Shown here: piece after piece, positions 30,917-44,013 of the stretch
Position numbering within the stretch: the stretch's first letter is position 1
Layout of the letters: each line of letters begins with the position of its first letter
From: Taudactylus pleione
Lineage: Eukaryota > Chordata > Amphibia > Anura > Myobatrachidae
DNA length: 64,000 bases
NCBI GenBank assembly: GCA_031769625.1
Contig: JAUIMM010000017.1
Span: forward strand, 2,160,501 to 2,224,500
Direction: 5' to 3'
The notes under the pieces: model-generated
What the model was told of the DNA's origin: nothing
What the model saw: only the letters and a program-made list of their open reading frames with translations
The model's database searches: none
Position numbers and translations under genes: made by a program

Positions 30917-32484
30917 CTTATGGAGCTATCATGGCATGCTAAAGGTTTTACAGAGAAGCACCTGAAAGAATTCAGCCAGGGGGTCATGACTGCAGCATGG
31001 GTCATCTCTTGGGTCCTGTTATCACTCTGTAAATTGGGGAATTCTTGTTGGAATAAGTGAAATAAGAGCATAGATAGCCTGGAATAGACAGGTTTAGATA
31101 GGGGAATGGAGGAGAGAGATTGAGCTGTGTCATGTCCAGTGTTGTAGTGAAATTGGAAGGCAACCTCACTTGCCCCTCTCTTTAGCAGAACAGATATGTT
31201 TTTACTTTGCTTTTTTGCAGGTGCCATTCAATTCTAACATACAGTACTTGGACAGAGAGGATCAGAACAGGGTCAGAAGCTGCTTGGGTGGTGGGTTTAG
31301 AAGTGTTGAGCCTGCGTTCAAGCAGAGGGCCTGTACTGGTTCTTGCAATTTTTAGAATCCACCTCATGAGCAGTGCATGATTGTGCCAGTATCAGCTGAG
31401 GGCATAATCTTTGTATCATAATAGATATGCCACTGGGACAGGCTAAATGTGAGTGCCACGACACTGCTAAATAAAGAGAATGTTGGGTGTCTCAGGGTGG
31501 GGATATCCTTCATAGTACAGTTTTTGGGAAGTGCAAGCATTTAAGAAAGTTTAAAGATAAACTCCTGTTTCCTGTTTGAGCAGAATAAAACGTAGGCCAA
31601 ACATTTTTTAATACATTTTATTTCCAATATTGATTTTAAAATATATAGTTTATTTTTGAAAATGTTTATTTAATTATAATCTGCAATATAAGCAAGATAT
31701 TGTTTTATGAATATTTCCTAAAAAATTTAAAAAATTATATTTACTAATGCTGAAATTACTAAAATAGCATACATTATTATTTCACAGTAATTAACTTTTT
31801 TGTGTTTTAAAATGGAAAAATTTCAAATGGTATCAATAACATTTGATGTTCCTTATATACAGTACTGTAGTGTAACCTGCTTAATTAGCTTGTTGCTCCC
31901 TCTTGTGCTAATAGGTCAGTACTGCATTAACCAGTGTTAGTGTAGAACAGCCACAAGTTTGCTATATAATTTCTTACTAAGGCATGACATTTTCTATGGT
32001 GCTATAAACAGAGGTGTTGTCCTCTATGACATGACTTTATCTGGCCATATGTGCTTGTGTGCAAGATTTCTTTTGTATTCAAATTAAATAAAATGTAAAT
32101 CTTTATTTGCCTAAGCATAGTGCTGTACACCTGTTGTTCTATACAGTACTATCTAATTCATAATGTTGACATGAGAATGTGGAAATGCAGCATGTCAAAA
32201 TGTTTGGTATGTTGACATTGACCGCATCGACATTCACCATGTCAACACCGATGATATATCAACTTACCTGGTCAGGCGGATTCGGCGGCTCTAGCAATAT
32301 CTTACTGGTCTGGCAGTAAGCTGATGAGGACTTCTGGCTTATCATCAGTGGCGTAAGTTTATGCCAGGTGACAGAAGTAAAATAGGTGGTGGTGCCTCCC
32401 CTCCCCCCGTAGTCTTTGGCTTACTCCTGCCTCCGTGTGTATCTAGCTCCAGCCATCCCTGGGTGTCTCTCTAGCCAGACCCCC
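30917..32484. other. Unassigned spacer
   Basis: No elements recognised. The stretch 31600-31860 is strongly AT-rich. Confidence 0.45.
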
Positions 32485-32846
32485 ACAGCACAGTACACAC
32501 ACTACATACAGCACACACATTGCAGCAGGGAGCACACACACACACACACACTACATACAGCACAGCACACACGTGGCAGCAGGGAGCGCACACTACATAC
32601 AGCAGGGAGTGCACACACAACATACAGCACAGTACACACATGCTACATACATCTCAACACACACATGGCAGCAGGGAGCGCACACTACATACAGCACAGC
32701 ATACACATGGCAGCAGGGAGCGCACACCCTGCAAACAGTACAGCATACACATGGCAGCAGAGAGCACACACTACATACAGCACAACACACATATGGCAGC
32801 AGGGAGCACACACACTACATACAGTACACACATGGCAGCAGGGAAG
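32485..32846 (+). repeat. 43-55-bp CA-rich minisatellite
   Basis: Units of GGCAGCAGGGAGC(A/G)CACACT plus ACATACAGCACAGCACACAC recur near 32522, 32576, 32669, 32711, 32754, 32797 and 32833. Length varies because the CA runs vary. Long open frames exist in every phase and on both strands because the unit lacks stops. Confidence 0.9.
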
Positions 32847-34892
32847 GATTACACACAAGGAGTGACATACAGACACAGGGAGGCCAGGGGTGGCAAGCAC
32901 AGCAGCGCACACACAGAGAGAGGTGGCTCACCTGTATGTGGCTGTTCAGATTATAGCAGCTGTTCTGGTCGGGCTCAATGAAGAAGCCTTTGGCCGGGGA
33001 AGCAGAGAGAGGACCTCTCCCAGGTCTTGCACCCACTTATCGTCGGAACAGCTTCACCCAGGCCATGAGATCCCTGGTGGCGTGAGTTGAGAAGCTGTGG
33101 TGCCGCGTGAGTACCGCTGCTCTTGGCTAGTGGCACCTGGAAGTGCCCGCTAGCCAAAGCGTATGGTAACTTCCGGTTTGTGTTCCAAATGGAATTACAC
33201 GCTAGTACCGGAACCATGTCTGATGGTCAGCCTGGCCGAGGGGGCTTATAGGTCCAGGCCAGCGGGAACATTTTTCCGCTGTCCTGGTGGAAAACTGCCC
33301 CTGAATAGATCCACCTATAACCACTGGCAGAGGTTATAGATGTATTTATGTGTGTGTGCCCCTGCTGCTTGGTGTCCCCCTGACAGGTGGCACCTGGCGG
33401 CAAGTGACTCCACTGCCTCTGGGAGTTCCGCCACTGCTTATCATGCATCACTAATCCCTAACCCTCCCACTAGTGTCTAACCCTAATCTCCCCGCCCATA
33501 GCCTAACACTTGTTGGAAATTTGTGGTTTGGCGGAGTTAATGTACACACCAGTGGAATTTGGGATTGACCCAAGGATGTCCAGTGTAGCCTAACCAGGTA
33601 GTGTGGCTTATTGAGCAATTTGTAGTACACGTGTACTCACTGTTACACTGGTTGAAGAGAATGAAGTGGATACCAAACCACGATACAATACTGCAGAGGG
33701 TACATTTTATTAGGGCTCCATTTCTTCCAAAGAAGGAATCCTCAGGGCAGGTAGATCTTCCCCTGATACAAGTGGGATTCTAGAGGCAATCAACTATTCC
33801 CAGATCTATATACAGCAACTGTCTATAAGGGATGTTTTCTTCACCAAGGTACCACAGCAAGAAGAATGGACTGTGGACAATTAATAGCGACACTTATTCT
33901 TCCTTCCTTTCCTCTGATCCTATTTCACTAGGTATACCTCAAAGGCAGAATTTGACCAAGGCATGGATATGTGGATAATATTTCTGTGATGCTCATTAAC
34001 GAGTAGTTATTGAGCATAGATTTGTTTGTAAATTGATTTACTAGGTTTTATCCCTGCCCCACTCAGTTTTATTTCCCATACCAGTGTAGTAATAGGACTG
34101 AAATGCTCTCTGTGCCAGCCGCACCCTGAGCACCCGACGTCATGATACTGCACACATGATGTAATTACGAGGGCTGTACCAGTGGTTCCAGCGCTGACCA
34201 AAGCGTCCTGAGGATGCTCTGATTGGCTGTACAGGCTGCTGGGTACCTGTCTGGTGTAAAGGATGCATCGGTGGTGCTGTAGCAGTGATCCTGGCAGCAG
34301 GGTGCCGTTCTACAGAGCTCTGTGCAGTGACACCGATCGTACATCCCATATTATAGCCCTGCCCGAAACAAAAGTACAATACTTCTTCTGGGATCTACTT
34401 CAGATTTTTCTTTCATTCTCTAAAACTTGTTTAACCACGGTTTTTATTGACATCCTACTTTTGCAGGCATGTCAGGAGTGCTACCACAAATTTCTATTAA
34501 TTATTTAGCAATTTTGTACATACATTGTATTTAAACCATCAGGTGTGCAGACAGGGGAAGATGTGGTTACTAAGGGCCTATCTGGACGTCTGTTCTGCTG
34601 AATAGGTGCAGCAACCCCACCAAGACATGCCACCCTTAGTGGGTACCATATAATGTAAAAAGAGCCCTGGTATTTTCACATTTCTGTGTTGGAAGCCCAG
34701 ATGGCAATTCATTGTCACAAGAGAGCAATAACTCAATTAATCCATTGTCCATATTCAATTTTCACGATCTTGTCTGTATTGAAACTTCTATATCCTGGGT
34801 AATAGCACTTCCAAGATCCTAGCTTAAAACTCAATGGACTGCAAGTGAGAAAAGGAATCCATAATTTCATCAATAATTAAGGTCCCAAGGTG
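32847..34892. other. Unassigned spacer with a CCCTAACCC remnant
   Basis: A short CCCTAACCCTCCC / CTAACCCTAATCTCC stretch at 33461-33500 resembles the interior of the CCCTAACCC-bearing MITEs. Nothing else was recognised. Confidence 0.45.
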
Positions 34893-35171
34893 CAGGGCCA
34901 TAGCTAGGGTAGTGCGGCCGGTGCCATCGCACAGGGCACCACAGGTCAGGGGACTCTGTTTGGGCCCGTCAAATTTTGGTTTATTATCATTCTCACTTGT
35001 AGCTTCCTCTTATTTCATCCCCAGCATCTCCTGGCCTCCCCTATCTCTTCCCTGGCCCTTCCCCATGAAGCCATGGCCCTTTTTTTGGGTGCATTATGTC
35101 CCTTTGAAAAATGAGGGGGGTGCCAATGCTCTTTCTGACACAGGGCACCAAAAAGTCTAGTTACGGCTCTG
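34893..35171. mobile_element. hAT-type MITE with perfect 8-bp duplication
   Basis: CAGGGCCATAGCTAG on the left is mirrored by CTAGTTACGGCTCTG on the right. The octamer CCAAGGTG precedes (34885-34892) and follows (35172-35179) exactly. The interior repeats CACAGGGCACCA in both arms. Confidence 0.88.
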
Positions 35172-35179
35172 CCAAGGTG

Positions 35180-35889
35180 TATAATCATGTAGATATAGCT
35201 AACCTATTTGCATCACACAACACTTTTCAGCCTACAAAGAGCTTCATTCACTCATTCATAAACTGCTTAAATCTTCTTTCTATTGTTGCCAATCCCTCAA
35301 CACACCTAGATAGATAATGAGCTAAACACAACCATTAAATCCCTCACTAATTTTAGTCCGTCATGACAGCTACATGAATACTGTAAATTCAATGATATAT
35401 TCCAACATGATCTTGCCCCAATCCTAACACAATTATTGAATCCATGCTCTGAGAAAATGAGGCTCCCTCTGGAGATGTTTCAAACAATTTTTCAAAACTT
35501 AGCCCCATTATCCCTAACCTTTTACACCCAAAACAAATTGCTTCGTGCTAGGGAGTCAGCTATCCTACAATATCAGAAGAGTTTTTGATATCTAGTCACT
35601 TTATTTCTATTAAAACAGCCCAGTTGCATTGCAAAAAAAAAAAGCTTTTGATAGGTGATATTAGGGATATTTGGAACATACTTTAACCGGATTTGGTTTC
35701 AACAGTTGCTTCCATTAAATCTACCCTTACCTATCCTCTTGCTTCTTAATAACCAGTGTGACTCCCCTGAGCTTACTTTCATCCCTAATTTTTGTTACAG
35801 CTATACTGCATGACTCTTAGCCGAGGCAGAATGTCTACTGAGGTTAGTGGCTCTACACTGAGTACTGCACATTGTAGGTGGTGTCTTAA
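35180..35889. other. Unassigned spacer
   Basis: No element ends or genes were recognised. Confidence 0.45.
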
Positions 35890-36015
35890 GGTGCGTACAC
35901 ACTTGCCGATATTTTGGACGACTGAATGATAACGATATTGTTATCGTTCACTATATCGGCCAGTTTGTATGCAAAAACGATGACCAATATCGACCAACGA
36001 TGCGCGCTCCCGCAA
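35890..36015. repeat. Partial foldback repeat (GGTGCGTACACACTTGCC)
   Basis: The left end resembles a common MITE start, and a small palindrome GATAACGATATTGTTATC lies inside. No matching right terminus follows. Confidence 0.35.
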
Positions 36016-36097
36016 GTCCCACTCTCTATAAACGCTATAGCACTGATATAGAGACACTTTCCTTTAAAGTTGATAATAAATTATCCTTAAACAATAA

Positions 36098-36294
36098 GGC
36101 CTCATTTATCAACGGGTTTTATTATATGCAACAAATTTTAAAACTCATTGCATATGATAAATGGTGCTCAAGCCAATCAGCTCCCATCTGTCATTTTCCA
36201 AATAGATGACCGTTAGGAGCTGATTGGCTGGAGCATCATTATCATATTTTTAAAACTTGTTACGTATGATAAAACTCATTGATAAATGGGCCCC
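36098..36294. mobile_element. Harbinger-like MITE with TAA duplication
   Basis: GGCCTCATTTATCAA on the left mirrors TTGATAAATGGGCCCC on the right, flanked by TAA on both sides (36095-36097, 36295-36297). The centre holds the inverted pair CCAATCAGCTCC / GGAGCTGATTGG. Confidence 0.85.
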
Positions 36295-36317
36295 TAAGAA
36301 TGTATTTGATTATAAGT

Positions 36318-36475
36318 TTAACACAATGGCACAGTGGTCAGTATGGCTTCCTCACATCACTAGATTAATGTGTTAAATTCCAATCATAGCCCGATCTGCA
36401 TGGAGTGGCTCCATCTGTGTGAGCATTGTCTGTTCTTCTAGTTTTGTGTGGGTTTCCTCTGGGTGCACTGGTTTT
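36318..36475 (+). mobile_element. V-SINE-like SINE, truncated
   Basis: An A-box-like GGCACAGTGGTCAGTATGGC is followed by a degraded B-box region and TTGTGTGGGTTTCCTCTGGG, the shared central domain. It is cut by the foldback element at 36482. Confidence 0.55.
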
Positions 36476-36481
36476 CAAAAA

Positions 36482-36650
36482 GCAACGGCACTCTGGAAAC
36501 TATTTGAATGCATAAACAACTTGGTTTATTTGGATCAAGAAGCAGCAACGTTTTGGGTCTGCTCAGGGCCCTCAGACTAGAAATGTTGCTGTTTCTTACA
36601 ACAAATAAACTCCAGTAATTTATGCATTCAAATTGTTTCCAGAGAGCTGT
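36482..36650. mobile_element. Foldback element with ~50-bp arms
   Basis: CTCTGGAAAC, TTTGAATGCATAAA and TTTATTTG on the left arm are mirrored in order at 36598-36650. The centre contains CAACGTTTTGGGTCTGCTCA, a wording shared with other amphibian dispersed repeats. Confidence 0.55.
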
Positions 36651-36699
36651 TCCTTTGTGCACATATATAATCTGTTTGTTCTGGCACCTAAAAGAATAT

Positions 36700-37285
36700 C
36701 TTAACGGGATACGTTTAAGAATTCTGCGGCCGCAATCCCGAACGCCGGCTTCCCGAATCCTCTATCCCGCCTAGTGTTAAACGACAGGCGGCTAAAATCT
36801 AGATGCCTGTCATTTTCCAGACGCCGGGAGACAGGCGCCCGGCATCCCGATCAAAGATTGGATGCCAGGCGCCGCGAGCTTACAGCCGCGGGGGGGGCGA
36901 GGGTTAGGTTTATGGCACCCGGGGAGGAATTAGGGTTATGCATACCCCTGGGAGGGATAGGGTTAGGCTAGGGGGAGGGAGGGTTAGGGTTAGGCACCCC
37001 CGGGGGGAGATTAGGGTTTGGCACCCCCCTGGGGGACTTAGGTTTAGGCAGTGGGGAATGGGGGGTTAGTGTTAGGCACGTAGAGGGGGAAGTTAGGGTT
37101 AGGCATCCCTAAGGAGGGTTAGGGGGGTTGGTTAGGTTAGTTTATACTTACCTTAGGGACGATCAGGATTTCCAGCGCTGTTGGGCTTCCGCTGCCGGGC
37201 TCTGCTGCTTTGTCGGGCTGCCGCAGCCGGGCATTGAACTGCCGGTCATGCGGCAGCCGGGATCCCATACCGAATGCTATCTTAA
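36700..37285. mobile_element. CCCTAACCC-bearing MITE, minus orientation
   Basis: GC-rich ends (GGCGCCCGGCATCCCGAT; GCAGCCGGGATCCCATACC) enclose a run of GGGTTAGG(C/G)ACCCCC units at 36895-37140. The same interior lies in opposite orientation at 40500-40925. Ends are not clearly inverted. Confidence 0.5.
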
Positions 37286-37358
37286 CATCTGGAGTGCCCA
37301 CTTCCACCTTATATCTACATCTACATCTATATGTATGTGTGTTTTCTCTGTACAATGC

Positions 37359-37359
<1 letters not shown>

Positions 37360-37389
<30 letters not shown>
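37360..37389. repeat. AAT microsatellite
   Basis: Ten ATA/AAT units. Confidence 0.9.
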
Positions 37390-37390
<1 letters not shown>

Positions 37391-37923
37391 TTTAGGCCTT
37401 TGTTCTCATGCATCTAGCAAGCTTTATAGACCAAATACAGGTTGTTTTTTGCCTACTAAACAAAAGGCTTCAGTTGAACATTAAAGTTCCTTCAACCTGT
37501 GTTTCCCCTATTGCATATTTTTTTGTTGATCAATAAGTACTTGCAACCAACTAACTTGAGTACTCCTTCCACTTTAGTCATCCTGCATGCGTGGGACAAA
37601 TCTGCTTCACTCATAGCGGACATAGCTGCCTTTACCCTTCACCCATTCTCACAATTTGGGTTAGCTAAATTGATCTTGGATCTGAATATAACTGCCTGGT
37701 GTGCTTATTTGTCTCTCCTTTCTTTCTCACATGTAATTACGTACAATTCCAGATCCCATCTCAGGACTTCTACAAATACTTACAAGTGTGACATTGGCTA
37801 CAGATGTTCTCTATTGAAAATGCCCTCACTTTCATAACCCCCTTTGTATTATTGTAAAGGAGGAGTTTCTGACATAAATGCCTAATATCCTCCCAAATCA
37901 CCAAACACACTGGCCCTTCTGAC
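37390..37923. other. Unassigned spacer
   Basis: Nothing recognised. Confidence 0.45.
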
Positions 37924-37926
37924 TAA

Positions 37927-38339
37927 TACCCCTTTTCCACCTAAATTCCGGGTCTGACCTATCCGGATCAGACCCGGAATTTTGCCGGCGCCGACTCGGG
38001 ATATTCCTGAGTCAGCGCCGCTCACACCGCAGTCGGGTCTGCATAAACCCGGCTTTTGCGGAGTGAAAGTAGTCGCTTGGAGATGACGTCATCTCCAAAC
38101 GCCACTGAAGCCGGACCAATCGGCCGGCTAGCAGCAACCTCCAGATCATCGTGACCCGGAGTGCGCTGTTCTCACAGCAGGGTTTCACAGGCTACGCCCG
38201 TGTTAAACCCTGCTAGTTACCTGGGTTGGATTGCCGGGTCACTCGACCCGGCGATCCAACTCTCTTCCCTTTTACACCAGGGAGCTGCCCGGGTTAACCC
38301 TTCAAAAACCCGGGTTTTAACTCCGGTGTAAAAGGGGTA
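37927..38339 (+). mobile_element. ~413-bp Harbinger-like MITE, forward copy
   Basis: TACCCCTTTT and AAAAGGGGTA form the termini, and TAA flanks both ends (37924-37926, 38340-38342). Interior landmarks are AATTCCGGGTCTGACC, TGACGTCATCTCCAA and CCCGGGTTTT. Confidence 0.85.
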
Positions 38340-38636
38340 TAAATTGGCAGTACTGGCTTTAAATCCACTAGCTAAATCGCCACAATCACGTTAATTTACT
38401 CAGAATTCCATTAACATCACTATACATTTAGGCTCTGGGATAAAACAGAGCACCAATAGAAAACTGTCATGAAAAGCTATACATGTTGTTAGCCTATTCA
38501 TATCATTATTTTTTTACCTAAGTGATTACATATAATGCAGCAATGTACATTGATGATCTCATGACATAAAAAAATTACATACTGTACAATGACATAAAAC
38601 AGAAGGTAACATTTACTTAATAAGCTTACTATCTTA
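38340..38636. other. Spacer between inverted MITE copies
   Basis: AT-rich single-copy-looking DNA; nothing recognised. Confidence 0.5.
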
Positions 38637-39070
38637 TACCCCTTTTACACCGGAGCTAAAAGCCGGGTTTTTGCATGGTTAACCCAGGCAGCTCCTTGGT
38701 GTAAAAGGGGTGAGGGTTGGATCGCTGGTTCGAGTGACCTGGCAATCCAACCCAGGTTAATAGCAGGGTTTAACATGGGAGTAACCCGTGAAACCCTGCT
38801 GTGTGTACGGCGCACTCCGGGTCTTGATGACCTGCAGTGCGCCACAAGCCGGCCGATTTGGTCCGGCTTCAGTGGCGCTTGGAGATGACGTCATCTCCAA
38901 GCGTCCACTAACATGCCGGAAAAGCCGGGTCTTTGCAGACCCGACTGCGGTGTGAGCGGCGCCGACTCGGGAATATCCTGAGTCGGCGCTGGCTAAATTC
39001 CGGGTCTCTTCCGGATAGGAACCCTGTTCCAACTCCGGGTCAGACCCGGAATTTTGGTGGAAAAGGGGTA
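38637..39070 (-). mobile_element. ~434-bp Harbinger-like MITE, reverse copy
   Basis: Same family as 37927-38339 in opposite orientation. Termini are TACCCCTTTT / AAAAGGGGTA and the flanking triplets are TTA and TAA. Confidence 0.85.
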
Positions 39071-40384
39071 TAAGAGGTGTGGGGAACACATGATACAGAA
39101 GGCAGCGGAGTAACAATTGGTGGAGAAGTGTGTGTGGCTATTGTTGGTGACTGCCATTTCTGTGCAGCTACCGGTGGTATTCTGTTTTCGCCCATTGAGC
39201 TTACTTCACATTACTGCATATCATTTGCAACTGTCCAATTTATCAATTAAAAAAGAGAGCAAAGCCTATCAACTTATGTGTGGATCTAGGTCCATTTGAA
39301 GCTGTGGCTGGACAGACTGATGAGTGACCTGAGTATATTGATGTGACCTAAAGTATGAACAAAATATTTGTGGGGTGTTTATGTATTTTAGCAGAATTGC
39401 ATTACCATTGGCCATACTTTAATTGTTATTCTGAATAGCAAATAGCTGTTTGCTTATTGTTGTTCCCATAGTATTTTCACAAATACATAGTGCTCACAAT
39501 AAATGATGGAAGCAGGTTGTAAAAAACAACAAGAATTAGTTGGGAGGATATTACTAGATTTTCAGACAAGCAAAAAGAACTTTATTAGCAACACAGTAAG
39601 TCAGGTCAGTGCTTGGTGGTGGTGAGAATGTTCTGCTACTGTATGTGCCGTATACATGTCAAGTTACACATTTTACCGCATTATCACTGTATTAAAAATG
39701 TGGATGATATGGGTAGATGTATAATACATCGCATTATAGTTACATAACCTCTCACTATTCACAGTTGTACCAGAAGGACCAGGAATTACTGTTTTACTGT
39801 ATATTCTGCACTGGAAAATCTGGGGGGAGAGTGCAATACAATTTTCTAATATTTTCCGTATACAAACTCGTACATGTTTTTCTGCTATTGTTACCCACTT
39901 CCCTTTTCAATTGAAATTATTTATATCTTAGCTTTGGTTATAGGTTTGCAGCTACAGTTAACCTTTCATTTTGTAATATGATTTGACAAGAAGACAGCAT
40001 TTTAAGATGAGTAGATAAAACAGGCAGATTGTGTGGGCCTGTTCGGTCTCTCCTCACATAGCCACTTATGTGCTGTTATTATTTTATATTCTGTAATTAT
40101 TGACATATTTGATTGATGAGATGAGAGATTTAATCAAGTAAAATTCTCCAGCTGTTCAGTTGATGTCTTCTCTCATTCCTTTGTGGTCAGGAGTTGTTGG
40201 AAGGGATTATGAAAAAGGCTCTCATGTGATCAGGTTTTCCCATGATATTCACTGTTTTTGACATTGCAAATTGTAAACTCAGAGTGCTTTGTCCTGCCAG
40301 ATTAACTGGTTTAGAGGGAATTTGTTATATGCTTCGCTTATGACTGCCCTTGAAGCTAGACCACAAGACAAGCAGGATTACTAT
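39071..40384. other. Unassigned spacer
   Basis: No element or gene signal recognised. Confidence 0.45.
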
Positions 40385-41065
40385 GCCGGCAACACCTCAT
40401 CAGCAGGTATCTGCAGATCAGTATGATTAACCGCTAGTCCGGCGGTTCAAATCCAGATGCCAGAAGACCCCGACGGGGTAAGTAAATTAACTAACCATAA
40501 CCCTTACCCTCTCCCCCGCCTAACCCTAACCCTCCTTTAGGGGTACCTAGCACTAACTTCCTCCCCTAGTGCCTAACCCTAACCTCCCCCCTGTAAGTGC
40601 CTAAGCTAACCCCCCCTCCCCGCAGCCTAAACCTAACCCTCCCAGGGGGGTGCCTGACCTTAACCCCACCCGGGGGTGCCTAACCCTCCTTCCCCTGTCC
40701 TAACCCTAACCCTCCCGGGGGGTTGCCTGAACCTAACCTCCCCCTGGGGATGCCTAAGCGCCCCTTCCCCTAGCCTAACCCTAACCCTCCCGGGGGGGTG
40801 CCTGAACCTAACCTCCCCCTGGGGGTGCCTAAGCCCCCCTTCCCCTAGCCTAACCCTAACCCTCCCGGGGGGGTGCCTAACCCTAAGTCCCCATCGGGAG
40901 CCCCTAACTTAACCCTCCCCCCACTTAGTTTGGTATGCCGGGCGTCGGGCTCCCAGCGTAGGGATAATGATAGGCGTCAGGATTTCGACACCTATATTTA
41001 GACCCCTGCCGGGATTTGACAGTCGGGAAGCCGGCAGTCGGCATTTTGACCGTTGGCTTCCTGAC
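40385..41065. mobile_element. CCCTAACCC-bearing MITE with 75-bp minisatellite
   Basis: Outer parts carry CCGGC/GTCGGC-type inverted phrases (GCCGGC near 40385; GAAGCCGGCAGTCGGC near 41027). The interior (40500-40925) is built of CCTAACCCTAACCCTCCCGG units. About three copies of a 75-bp higher-order unit ending CCCCTTCCCCTAG lie at 40680-40880. Confidence 0.6.
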
Positions 41066-42840
41066 TACATATCCTCTCCACAGTCTAAACCCATGTCATG
41101 TTCCCTATTAGTGGGTGAACAATCAATGTTTGTTGGATTCTGATTCACAAAGATAAAAGGTGCATATAATGAAGCAAGGGCATTTTAAGAGAGGAGGGGG
41201 CCCTGCTCTCTGACAGTGCACTGAGTGGAGAAGATTCTGGCTTAATGCCAGAATCTACTGCATATGCACTGGTCTTTGAGAAAATGGCACCTGTGCCTTA
41301 TTCCCGGAGACCTCTTTTCTGTGCATGCGCGAGTCACAGGGAAAATGGCGATACTTTCCCTGTGATTTTTGCTGTGTTGCAGCGCCGGCCCAGTGCTGCA
41401 GCACAGCACTCTGAAGACGGCGGAAAGGTAAGTATAAACAAATATGGGTGCAGGGTGTGTGCGGTATGGGCCCCCCAGGACCCAGGGGCCTGTGTGCACC
41501 GCACCCCCTGTGTGATAACCAGAACCCACCATACCTGGTGGCTTAATAGTTTCCTTATTTACCCAAGCCTTTCAGAGAGGCAAGTACCCCTACTGTTCTG
41601 AGCTCCTAGGAATACTTAGACATGGATAATAATTACAAGCAGTACAAACAGCTTTGCTTTATTTCACAGGAACAGGATGAAAGATGTCTTCTTGCAACAA
41701 CAATTTCTGGAAAGGAGTAGTAAATTCATGCACTATACATTTCCGAATTTAGCATAAAGCAATCTTATAATAGCATATAACATAGCATGGATAACAGTAC
41801 TATTAAAGACATTCTATATTGAACAATTTAAGTTATTTCTTGGGGAACTAAACATTAAATATTGTTGGTGCACAATGTTTCCTTTTTAGTCCTGTAATAT
41901 TTCCAGGGTAATATTTAGCTGGAGTACTTAGCAGTAGCTGGTTTAAGCTTTAATGATACTAAAAGGAACTTCTAATGTATATTATGGTAATGTTGAGGCT
42001 CTTTTTGAGAATGTGTCAGTTTCTTACTTTAACAGCTGCAACTGTTGCTAAGTGCTTTTTATTGAAGGAACGTTACTAATTCTGGGTATCTTTAGCATAA
42101 ATTAGCTCAGTGTAAAGTTCAATTTGTCCTTTATTTTTAAGGGGGTGTCTGATGAAGATACAGGTGCTTAGATTATAGCTTTTTCTCCTATCTGTGAGAT
42201 TGACAGTCCTCTCTCTATCCTTCCACCTCCTATGCTGATAAGGCTATACCTGCTGAGAGGAGTATATGGTAGCAACTTGAAGTCTACCTATAACATAGAC
42301 TAGCAGGGTTCAGGATAGGAAGTTATGCTCACCATTCCTGCGCTGCTCCTGAGGTGGGTCTCAGAGCCAGAGATCCAATTCACTTCAATATAGCTGGCTC
42401 CAACCCGCACATGCGATCACCAGCCTCAGTCCCCCATCGGCTCCACAGCATTGCTGCTGCCTTTCAGTATTGGATTGGTTCAGACAGCATCTTCTGCCAG
42501 CAGGTCCAGCCTCCAGACTGCCTCCAGCACTTGAATTGCAGCTCCGCCTGGGTCCACCTCCAGGTCTCAGTCACTCAGCTGCCGAATCCTTTCACGCTGT
42601 GGAGTTTACTGTACACAGTCACTGCCTGCAAACTCTTCCTTCAGAAGGCTACTTCAGCTCAGCCCAGCTCCAGCGGTGCGGCTCTCTCTCACTTGGCAGC
42701 CACACCAGCACTGGCTTCCTGCTTATTCACTGCCCTTTCCAACCGACCTGTAATGGCCAGAACAATGGCTTTTATCAGTTCCTGCAGTGCGAGCCTCTTT
42801 CCTTCCTGCTGGGGCTGTGAGACATCACACAGCCAGCGCG
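41066..42840. other. Unassigned spacer with possible repeat at 41178-41570
   Basis: AAGAGAGGAGGGGG followed by TGCACTGAG resembles 3125-3190, suggesting a shared dispersed repeat at 41178-41570. The rest is unrecognised. A 229-codon open frame starting at GTG (42354) was not accepted. Confidence 0.4.
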
Positions 42841-44013
42841 TGGCCGTCCACAGGGGTTCTGACCACACACAGATGTACCCAGCTAGTTTGTTGCTCCATA
42901 TGCCATGTAGCGTGCCATGCATCTCACGCCACACACTACGCCATGAGTCATGCCACACAAAGTTTTGTAATGGAACGTGGTGTAGTACTGAAAAAAGTCA
43001 ATGTGTAATACAACTTTTTGTCCACCAGGTGTCACTTTCCTAAACTACACAGTGCATGCATCTGATTTCCAATGCATTTTCTATATCACCGCCCGATGAT
43101 AGACTGACAGAAACAGTGATTCTGTACAATATACTGTAGTACAGCGTTTTCCTCATGGAATCAGGGCTGTAGAAGAATGTCTTTTAAGGTTTTAAATCTT
43201 TAAGTGTGTGAGTCCTGTACTAATGTAAAAATATTTCACAGGCATGCACAGCACTGTAGTACACACTGTGTGTTTGAAGCTACACACTTGCGTCAATGTC
43301 GGCGCTGTCCCAGACTAGTGATTTCAGGCTCTGTTTAAAAGAGGGGTCTCTGTATTACAAACTGAGTGTGCATTATAAGGTGCACACTTGTGGCAATGTC
43401 GGCGCTGTCAGCTCCGAGGGGTTACAATGGGATCTCCGGTACATGCCCCGTGGAGGGGTTGCAATGGGATCTCTGGTGCATGCCACTTGGAGCTGCTCCA
43501 TTCGCCAGTTGTGCTATGCTGTGGCGTATGGAAGATCATAGTACTACGCTTGCCCAGTGTGTCGGGAATCACACACAGTGCATCCCAGACTTAAACACTA
43601 TAGTGATTTAACAATTTTAGTAACTAGTAGCGGGCTGTTTGAAAGAGGGATCTCTGTACTACAAACTGAGTGTGCATTTTAAGATGCATACTTGTGGCAC
43701 TGTCGGTGCTGTCCCAGACTCAGACACTATAGTGATTTCATCACTTTAGAAACTAGTGGTCTCACAACTGTGCATTTAAAAATGCAAACTTGCGGCAATG
43801 TCGGCACTGTTGGTGGCTGTCAGCTCTGAGGGGTGACAATGGGATCTCTGGCGCATGCCCAGTGGAGGTGTTGCAATGGGATCTCTGGCGCATGCCAAGT
43901 TGAGCCACTCCATATGCCAGACGCGCTATCGAGGCTCCACAGTACACACTGTATGCTGTAATTCACAGACTTCACTTCACATACACAACAGGTGCAGCTC
44001 TTGATAGGACTGG

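Noticed and set aside
32416..32981. Three overlapping open frames of 127-153 codons
   Set aside because: They come from the stop-free CA-rich minisatellite at 32485-32846, which is open in several phases and on both strands.
42354..43043. A 229-codon open frame
   Set aside because: It begins at GTG, overlaps long frames in other phases, has no recognisable domain, and its 3' part runs into the tandem array. Composition explains it.
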